From Candidatus Aerophobota bacterium (GTDB lineage: Bacteria; Aerophobota; Aerophobia; Aerophobales; B3-G15), in NCBI GenBank assembly GCA_011372105.1, contig DRTT01000064.1, forward strand, positions 1 to 5,453: a stretch of DNA of 5,453 nt. The letters run 5' to 3'. Positions 1 to 5,453 of this stretch are shown here, piece after piece. A program made the position numbers and the translations under genes. Position 1 is the first letter of the stretch. Each line of letters starts with the position of its first letter. Under the pieces are notes generated by a model. That model saw nothing but the letters and a program-made list of their open reading frames with translations, had not been told where the DNA came from and did no database searches.

Positions 1-642
1 TCAGATAAAGGAGAGGTGGAGATTGATGAGGCATCAAATAGCCTTATAGTAATTGATGCAAAAAAGTTTCTGGATAAAATACCTCCTTTGATAGAAAAAG
101 AGGATAAAATTGAAAACCAGCTTGTTACGAGAAGATACGAATTGCTTTATCTTTCACCTCAAGAGGCAAAAGCAGTTCTTGACTTGGTAGTATCTGAATT
201 TGGCAAGATTACCTTTGATGTTCCCCAAATTGGAGAGAAAGAGAAAAATGGGGAAAGTGAGGAAATTGATATTATTAAAATACCTTTTGAAGGACAGAGT
301 AAAGATAAAAAGAAAGAGGAAAATAGAGGAAGTTTACCTTCAATATCTCTTCCTCATTTGCATTCTGTTGTTTTTGTTACTGATTTAAAGAGGAATTTTC
401 CTAAAATCGAAGAAGTTATCAACAATTTAAACTCCGAAGAGTGGGCTTCCAGGCCTGTGACCTATACTTTTTATGTAAAAGAGGGTTCTGTTGAAAGGAT
501 GGCTTTAACTATCGCCAGTATACTTGGTATACCTCCTGATAATATAGAAGGCCTGCAGCTTAAAAAAGGTGGGTGGATAGAAATGAAGCTTTCCTCACCT
601 TCCATTGATCTTGGTAATATCGGAGCTATAGGTAAAAAATAG
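1..642 (+). CDS. Secretin N-domain-type protein, 3' end (5' end outside the window)
   Basis: The reading frame is open from base 1, so the gene begins upstream; the GTG at 16 is internal and has no upstream room to be judged a start. The visible 213 residues look like periplasmic N-domains of secretins. Residues 1-33 are the tail of one domain, with a D-E-A-S-N-S-L-I-V-I-D strand resembling the usual 'D-x-x-x-N-x-L-I-V-x-D' pattern. Residues 41-145 form a second domain (RRYELLYLSPQEAKAVL, then HSVVFVTD) split by a strongly charged insert at about 78-111. Residues 152-200 start another strand-helix unit (VTYTFYVKEGSVERMAL). No transmembrane segment or secretin core is seen. The domain pattern matches the C-terminal repeats of the secretin gene 16 bases downstream, so the two products probably act together at the outer membrane (inference). 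The family call rests on motif resemblance only; the exact role and the N-terminus are unknown. Confidence 0.7.
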   Translation, partial: SDKGEVEIDEASNSLIVIDAKKFLDKIPPLIEKEDKIENQLVTRRYELLYLSPQEAKAVLDLVVSEFGKITFDVPQIGEKEKNGESEEIDIIKIPFEGQSKDKKKEENRGSLPSISLPHLHSVVFVTDLKRNFPKIEEVINNLNSEEWASRPVTYTFYVKEGSVERMALTIASILGIPPDNIEGLQLKKGGWIEMKLSSPSIDLGNIGAIGKK

Positions 643-647
643 CTTTT

Positions 648-652
648 GGGAG
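648..652 (+). promoter_or_regulatory. Ribosome binding site of the secretin gene
   Basis: GGGAG lies 6 bases before the ATG at 659, inside the 16-base gap after the preceding stop codon. It supports that ATG as the start and translation of the secretin from the same transcript as the upstream gene. Confidence 0.55.
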
Positions 653-658
653 TTAAGT

Positions 659-2215
659 ATGAAGGATAGATTTAAGTTAGAAAGAATTAAGTGTAAGGTC
701 TTTTTAGCCTTACTTTTTGTTCTGGGTTTTCTTCTTCTGCCAGTTTACGTCCTTGCTGAGTCTTCTATCTGGGTAGACCCTTCCACTGGGAGGATTACAG
801 TAAAGGCTCCACGAGAAAAAATGAAAGTTATTGAGGAAGCTTTACCCACTCTTTCTGTGCAGGCAAGGCAAATTGAGATTGAAGCCAGGATAGTTGAGGT
901 AAGCAGCACAATAACAAAAAAATTTGGCACCTATCTTGAGAAATTAACAGGTCTTGAGGTTCCAACAGCAACTTTGGGAGAAGGGAGTAAAATTGCCTAT
1001 GGTCCAAGAGATCTCACAGAATTGAGCCAGGGACAGGGAGCTTTTCAGTTTGATTTTTACAAGCTTACCTCTAAAGAAAGATTTGAAGCTATCCTCAATG
1101 CACTTGTATCTGAGGGGAAAGCCGAGATTCTCTCAAATCCGCGCGTTGTCACCCTTTCAGGAGAGGTTGCGGGAATATATGTGACGACAGAGGTTCCCTA
1201 TCTTTCCTCGATAACTTACGAGACTATTAACGAAACACAGGTTCCTGTGGAACACTACGATTATGCTACTGTCGGTATAGTTCTTCAGGTTCTTCCGCGA
1301 ATAGTAGGAGAGGATCTTGTGGAGATGTCTATTGTTCCTCTTGTTGGAAACTACGAAATTTCTCCCGAATTTGGTGCTCAGCATCCCATTTTCAAAAGGC
1401 AGGTGTCTCCAACTAATGTGACCATTAAGGATGGAGAGGAGCTTGTTATAGGGGGGCTTATAACCAAGGAGAAGTCGAGACAGACTGTTGGATTACCAAT
1501 TCTTTCTCGCCTTCCCATTTTGGGAAACATATTTAAAAGCAGAGTTGACGTAGTGGAAGATAAAAATTTACTTATAACAATTAGACCTCACATATTAAAA
1601 CAGAGAGAGATAGAGGGAAGAGTTAAAAAAGTGTTTAAACTTGAATATGCCCTTGCTTCTGAAGTGGCAGAACAAATAAGGAAGGTTTTATCTTCTCAAG
1701 GTTCCCTTGAGGTTAATCCTCCAGAAGCCCCACCTAATTCAATCATTGTAAGAGATAGGGAGGATAGAATTCGGCTTGCTCAATCTTTGTTGAACAGGAT
1801 AGGGACATTTGAGGCTCAAAAAAAACAAAAGGTCTATAAGCTTTTATATACTCCTGTTGAGGAAGCTGAAAAGGTTGTAAAGGATCTTTTGTCTTCCAGG
1901 GGTTCTTTTAAGGTAATGGAGGGGAAAAATGCTCTTTTTGTGGAAGATGGGGCGTATCAAATTTCTATAATAGACTCTGCTATATCTGTTCTGGAGCAGT
2001 ATAATTCAGTTCCCAAGAGGGAGTTTATTTCACTTCAATTTATATCTCCCTTAAAAGCAAAAGATTATATTGCCCCTCTTCTTTCCCCTCAGGGAGAGGT
2101 TATACCTTTGAGTGATAATACAGTGATGGTGAAAGATAATAAGCTAAGCCTTGAAAAGATTAAAGAGAGATTAGAAGAGATAGAAAAGATCAGGGAGAAA
2201 TTGTTAAAAAAATAG
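659..2215 (+). CDS. Secretin (GspD/PilQ superfamily) with C-terminal N-domain-like repeats
   Basis: This 518-residue protein is an outer-membrane secretin, the ring-shaped channel of type II secretion and type IV pilus systems. Residues 1-33 are a clear Sec signal peptide (basic start, hydrophobic 14-32, likely cut after V-L-A). A short pre-core segment (34-80) ends in R-Q-I-E-I-E-A-R-I-V-E-V, the strand that usually opens the secretin region. The core runs about 140-313: ILSNPRVVTLSGEVA (157-171), then VTIKDGEELVIGGLI (254-268), and the hallmark VGLPILSRLPILGNIF (277-292) followed by LLITIRPHIL (304-313). In a typical secretin the protein would soon end. Here about 205 further residues form three repeated units (about 321-386, 390-450, 453-512) resembling N-domains, ending in a charged helix. 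N0/N1 domains are nearly absent before the core. Whether it serves a pilus, a type II system or something else cannot be told; no pilM/N/O/P or gsp partner is visible. The core call is firm; the specific name is left open. Confidence 0.9.
   Translation: MKDRFKLERIKCKVFLALLFVLGFLLLPVYVLAESSIWVDPSTGRITVKAPREKMKVIEEALPTLSVQARQIEIEARIVEVSSTITKKFGTYLEKLTGLEVPTATLGEGSKIAYGPRDLTELSQGQGAFQFDFYKLTSKERFEAILNALVSEGKAEILSNPRVVTLSGEVAGIYVTTEVPYLSSITYETINETQVPVEHYDYATVGIVLQVLPRIVGEDLVEMSIVPLVGNYEISPEFGAQHPIFKRQVSPTNVTIKDGEELVIGGLITKEKSRQTVGLPILSRLPILGNIFKSRVDVVEDKNLLITIRPHILKQREIEGRVKKVFKLEYALASEVAEQIRKVLSSQGSLEVNPPEAPPNSIIVRDREDRIRLAQSLLNRIGTFEAQKKQKVYKLLYTPVEEAEKVVKDLLSSRGSFKVMEGKNALFVEDGAYQISIIDSAISVLEQYNSVPKREFISLQFISPLKAKDYIAPLLSPQGEVIPLSDNTVMVKDNKLSLEKIKERLEEIEKIREKLLKK
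1619..2194 (+). repeat. Three degenerate protein repeats in the secretin C-terminus
   Basis: Three units of about 60-66 residues repeat in the protein, not visibly in the DNA. Each opens with a basic residue and a strand, then a helix and a Ser/Gly turn: KKVFKLEY...VLSSQGSLEV, QKVYKLLY...LLSSRGSFKV, KREFISLQ...LLSPQGEVIP. Each continues with a short strand (SIIVRD, NALFVED, NTVMVKD) and a second helix. This strand-helix-strand-strand-helix order matches secretin N1-type domains. The unit at residues 41-73 of the upstream gene (RRYELLYLSPQEAKAVL) is the same type. Approximate boundaries: 1619-1816, 1826-2008 and 2015-2194. Confidence 0.75.
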
Positions 2216-2291
2216 AGATACATCTCACACTGGAAACTAACCTAAATTTTTATATACTAATACACCAAACCAAAAAATAAAAGGAAATAAG
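2216..2291 (+). promoter_or_regulatory. Intergenic spacer with possible promoter for hisG
   Basis: This 76-base gap is the largest in the window. TATACT at 2253-2258 could be a -10 box. The best -35 candidate about 17 bases upstream is CTGGAA (2230-2235), matching only about half of TTGACA. Bases 2234-2282 contain no G, unlike the purine-rich genes on both sides, which suggests an unstructured leader. No hairpin-plus-T-run terminator for the secretin gene is seen, so read-through is possible. The promoter is a tentative inference. Confidence 0.3.
2281..2285 (+). promoter_or_regulatory. Ribosome binding site of hisG
   Basis: AAGGA lies 6 bases before the ATG at 2292 in an A-rich, G-poor context and supports that start. 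Confidence 0.55.
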
Positions 2292-3164
2292 ATGAGGAAG
2301 TTAAAATTTGGCTTACCTAAGGGAAGTCTTGAGAAGATGAGCATAGAACTTTTTCAAAGAGCAGGGTATAATATTACCAAAGCAGAAAGAGCATACAATT
2401 TATCCATAGATGATGATGAAATTGATCTTATGCTTATTAGAACTCAGGAGATTCCTCTTTACGTGGGAAAAGGTGTTCTTGATGCAGGTCTTGCAGGATA
2501 TGACTGGATAGTAGAAAGAGGGGTTAAAGTTGAGAAAGTAAAGGAGCTCACTTACGCAAAGAAAGGATTAGGGAAGGTAAGGTGGGTTCTTGCAGTTCCT
2601 GTTGACTCTCCTATAAGGTCTCCTGAGGATCTTGAAGGAAAAAGAATAGCGACCGAACTTGTAGAGGTAACCAAAAGTTATCTTAGAAAAAAGAAGGTAA
2701 AAGCTGAGGTGGAGTTTTCCTGGGGTGCCACAGAAGTCAAGCCACCTCATCTTGTCGATGCTATAGTTGAACTCACAGAGACAGGAAGATCTCTTAGAGC
2801 AAATAATCTCAGAATTGTGGATGTTGTCCTTGAGTCAACCACCTGGCTTATTGCTAACCCTTCTTCATGGCAAGATTCCTGGAAGAGGGAAAAAATAGCA
2901 AGTCTTGGTATTTTACTTGAGGGAGCAATTAACGGACTTGGTAAGGTGGGGTTAAAGTTAAATGTATCCCAGGAAAACCTGCAGAAAGTAATAGACCTAC
3001 TGCCAGCTCTCCGTAGGCCAACTGTTTCTCGCCTGGCAGAGAATGGATGGTGGGCTGTGGAGACTGTTCTTGATGAACTTCAAGCAAGAGAGCTTATGCC
3101 CAAGCTTAAAAAAGCAGGGGCAGAAGGTATAGTGGAATATCCTTTAAATAAAGTTATATATTGA
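2292..3164 (+). CDS. hisG: ATP phosphoribosyltransferase, long form
   Basis: This enzyme joins ATP and PRPP to give phosphoribosyl-ATP, the first and feedback-controlled step of histidine biosynthesis in the cytoplasm. The protein is 290 residues, the long-form length. The N-terminus carries the family's L-P-K-G-S-L (8-13). The PRPP-binding stretch is at about 155-173 ([18 protein letters not shown]), preceded by a G-A-T-E-V-K-P loop (145-151). Residues about 220-290 match the ACT-like regulatory domain, with [13 protein letters not shown] (236-248) and the late [18 protein letters not shown]. In long-form enzymes this domain binds histidine, so HisZ is not needed (family knowledge). ATG at 2292 has AAGGA 6 bases upstream and places the L-P-K-G motif as expected. 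No other his gene lies nearby; the next gene is purE, 14 bases on. The identification is secure. Confidence 0.95.
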   Translation: MRKLKFGLPKGSLEKMSIELFQRAGYNITKAERAYNLSIDDDEIDLMLIRTQEIPLYVGKGVLDAGLAGYDWIVERGVKVEKVKELTYAKKGLGKVRWVLAVPVDSPIRSPEDLEGKRIATELVEVTKSYLRKKKVKAEVEFSWGATEVKPPHLVDAIVELTETGRSLRANNLRIVDVVLESTTWLIANPSSWQDSWKREKIASLGILLEGAINGLGKVGLKLNVSQENLQKVIDLLPALRRPTVSRLAENGWWAVETVLDELQARELMPKLKKAGAEGIVEYPLNKVIY

Positions 3165-3166
3165 TA

Positions 3167-3173
3167 AAAGGTG
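3167..3173 (+). promoter_or_regulatory. Ribosome binding site that decides the purE start
   Basis: AAAGGTG ends 5 bases before the ATG at 3179. The in-frame TTG at 3161, which would overlap the hisG stop as TTGA, has only A/T-rich sequence with no G-rich motif ahead of it. This favours ATG 3179 as the true start. Confidence 0.6.
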
Positions 3174-3178
3174 TCAAA

Positions 3179-3691
3179 ATGGAGAAAGGTCCTCTTGTAA
3201 GTGTTGTTATGGGAAGTAAGTCCGACTTTTCGATTATGCAAAAATGTATGGAGGCTCTTGATAAGTTTGGGATAGAATATGAGGTGAGAGTTCTTTCAGC
3301 TCACCGCACACCTGAGAAGACAGCCGCCTTTGCTAAGGAACTTGAAAAAAGAGGAGTTAAGGTGGTAATTGCCGGAGCAGGTGGTGCTGCTCATCTTGCA
3401 GGAACAATAGCTTCTTATACAACTTTACCAGTTATAGGTGTTCCTTTACCCACCTCTCATCTTAAAGGAATTGACGCCCTTTACTCTACAGTTCAGATGC
3501 CTCCAGGAGTTCCTGTGGCTTGTATGGCACTTGGCGAATGGGGGGCTTCTAACGCAGCAATTTTTACCTTACAAATTCTGTCTCTTCTTGATGATTTTTT
3601 CAAGGAAAAATTAAAAGATTATAAAAAAGAATTGTCCTCTCAGGAGGTAAAGAGAGATGAAAAAGATAAAAATTTTAACAAAGGGAATTGA
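3179..3691 (+). CDS. purE: N5-carboxyaminoimidazole ribonucleotide mutase (class I PurE)
   Basis: PurE moves the carboxyl group of N5-CAIR to give CAIR in de novo purine synthesis; it is a cytoplasmic oligomer (an octamer in studied class I members). From ATG 3179 the protein has 170 residues. MGSKSD (11-16) forms the phosphate/substrate loop. SAHRTP (40-45) holds the catalytic His, here His42, matching E. coli His45. AGAGGAAHL (65-73) is the class I signature, arguing against a class II AIR carboxylase. LYSTVQMPPGVPV (101-113) and GASNAAI (122-128) also fit. Class I enzymes work with PurK, not visible here. The core ends near residue 140; the last 30 residues are a charged tail whose DNA contains the next gene's ribosome binding site and start. 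The alternative TTG start at 3161 would add six residues (M-I-K-G-V-K) but has no good ribosome binding site. Confidence 0.95.
   Translation: MEKGPLVSVVMGSKSDFSIMQKCMEALDKFGIEYEVRVLSAHRTPEKTAAFAKELEKRGVKVVIAGAGGAAHLAGTIASYTTLPVIGVPLPTSHLKGIDALYSTVQMPPGVPVACMALGEWGASNAAIFTLQILSLLDDFFKEKLKDYKKELSSQEVKRDEKDKNFNKGN
3642..3648 (+). promoter_or_regulatory. Strong internal ribosome binding site for the cyclophilin-like gene
   Basis: AGGAGGT sits within the last codons of purE, 8 bases before the ATG at 3657. A near-consensus site here makes the 35-base gene overlap credible and supports ATG 3657. Confidence 0.7.
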
Positions 3692-4028
3692 AAGAGAGGC
3701 AGAGCTAAATGATTCCTCAATGGCAGAATCTTTATGGGAGGCTTTACCTATTAAGGGTAAAGCCAACAGGTGGGGAGACGAAATTTACTTTAAAATTAAG
3801 GCAAGGTATGTTCCCTCTGAAATGAAAGAGGTAGTAGAAGAAGGCGATATAGCTTTTTGGCCACCGGGAAACGCCTTCTGTATATTTTTCGGACCAACAC
3901 CAGTTAGCACAGAAAAAGAAATAAGACCGGCAAGCGAGGTAGCTATTTTAGGAAAGGTTAAAGGAGACCTTGAGGTTTTTAAGGCGGTTAAAGATGGGGA
4001 TGAGGTTATTATAGAAAAAGCAGAGTAG
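3657..4028 (+). CDS. Cyclophilin-like fold protein (TM1367/DUF369-like), function unknown
   Basis: This small soluble protein has 123 residues. It resembles the cyclophilin-like family typified by Thermotoga maritima TM1367 and archaeal relatives (Pfam Cyclophil_like), recognised from memory of the pattern. The marks are NRWGDEIYF (37-45), the central GDIAFWPPGNAF (63-74) leading into CIFFGPTP (75-82), and a late PASEVAILGKV (91-101). The family adopts a cyclophilin-type beta barrel, but peptidyl-prolyl isomerase activity has not been established for it as far as I know. No signal peptide or membrane segment is seen. It overlaps the end of purE by 35 bases, with its own strong AGGAGGT, and is followed 39 bases later by enolase, so co-transcription is likely. 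A link to purine or central metabolism would be inference from position only. Confidence 0.8.
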   Translation: MKKIKILTKGIEREAELNDSSMAESLWEALPIKGKANRWGDEIYFKIKARYVPSEMKEVVEEGDIAFWPPGNAFCIFFGPTPVSTEKEIRPASEVAILGKVKGDLEVFKAVKDGDEVIIEKAE

Positions 4029-4053
4029 CCTCTCTATTTCTTAGAAAATTTTT

Positions 4054-5348
<1,295 letters not shown>

Positions 5349-5352
5349 GAAG

Positions 5353-5453
5353 ATGCATACAGTGACTTTAATTCCCGGAGATGGTATAGGACCGGAGATA
5401 ACCGAGGTTGCAAAAAGGTGTGTGGAGGCTACAGGAGTTAAGATAAAGTGGGA
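5353..5453 (+). CDS. Isocitrate/isopropylmalate dehydrogenase family protein, 5' end only
   Basis: Only the first 33 residues are present; the gene runs off the window. It opens [16 protein letters not shown], the highly conserved start of the beta-decarboxylating dehydrogenases (isocitrate, 3-isopropylmalate, homoisocitrate and tartrate dehydrogenases), which oxidise and decarboxylate a 2-hydroxyacid with NAD(P)+. The following [10 protein letters not shown] resembles the 'A-x-G-V-x-I-x-W' of NAD-type isocitrate dehydrogenases more than LeuB, so isocitrate dehydrogenase is the better guess. The substrate-defining residues lie beyond the window, so no symbol is given. It begins 4 bases after the eno stop, most likely in the same operon. 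Confidence 0.85.
   Translation, partial: MHTVTLIPGDGIGPEITEVAKRCVEATGVKIKW

Noticed and set aside
200..388. A 62-codon + strand frame inside the upstream N-domain gene
   Set aside because: It is a shadow of the real frame across the A/G-rich insert; its Lys/Arg then Leu/Ile-rich product is a composition effect.
630..680. A frameshift splitting one long secretin into two genes
   Set aside because: The downstream gene starts with a full signal peptide and its own ribosome binding site, and the upstream frame ends cleanly, so two genes fit better than one broken gene.
1157..1384. A 75-codon reverse-strand open frame inside the secretin gene
   Set aside because: It lies wholly within a well-supported gene on the other strand, has no family resemblance, and its sequence is explained by the secretin core codons.

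Overview
The window is a single-strand gene run (every supported gene is on +) from a bacterial chromosome. There are six protein genes, two of them cut by the window edges, and almost no intergenic space. Coding sequence is A+G-rich on the + strand. Arg is mostly AGA/AGG, Ile often ATA, and the proteins are rich in Lys and Glu. This composition is typical of thermophilic or AT-rich anaerobic bacteria. A secretin with a signal peptide implies a cell with an outer membrane. I cannot name the lineage; a thermophilic or uncultivated didermic phylum is a guess.

Positions 1-2215 hold an outer-membrane secretion module. The 3' end of a gene built from secretin-type N-domains (1-642) is followed 16 bases later by a secretin (659-2215). 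The secretin has an unusual order: signal peptide, secretin core, then three repeated N-domain-like modules at the C-terminus. In known secretins (GspD, PilQ, InvG/YscC) the N-domains come before the core. Here some are in the separate upstream gene and others lie after the core. This is the most interesting part of the window.

Positions 2216-2291 are a 76-base spacer, the longest gap present. It includes 49 bases without G and a possible -10 box, and may carry the promoter for what follows.

Positions 2292-5453 are a compact metabolic run: long-form hisG (histidine biosynthesis), class I purE (purine biosynthesis), a small cyclophilin-like-fold protein of unknown function, enolase (eno, glycolysis), and the start of an isocitrate/isopropylmalate dehydrogenase family gene. 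hisG and purE are 14 bases apart, or overlapping if a TTG start is used. purE and the small gene overlap by 35 bases. eno starts at TTG behind a near-perfect Shine-Dalgarno sequence. The genes belong to different pathways, so the run looks like a mixed housekeeping operon. hisG and purE both sit on PRPP-dependent pathways.

No RNA gene, mobile element, CRISPR array or convincing terminator was seen. No stretch over 300 bases lacks a gene.
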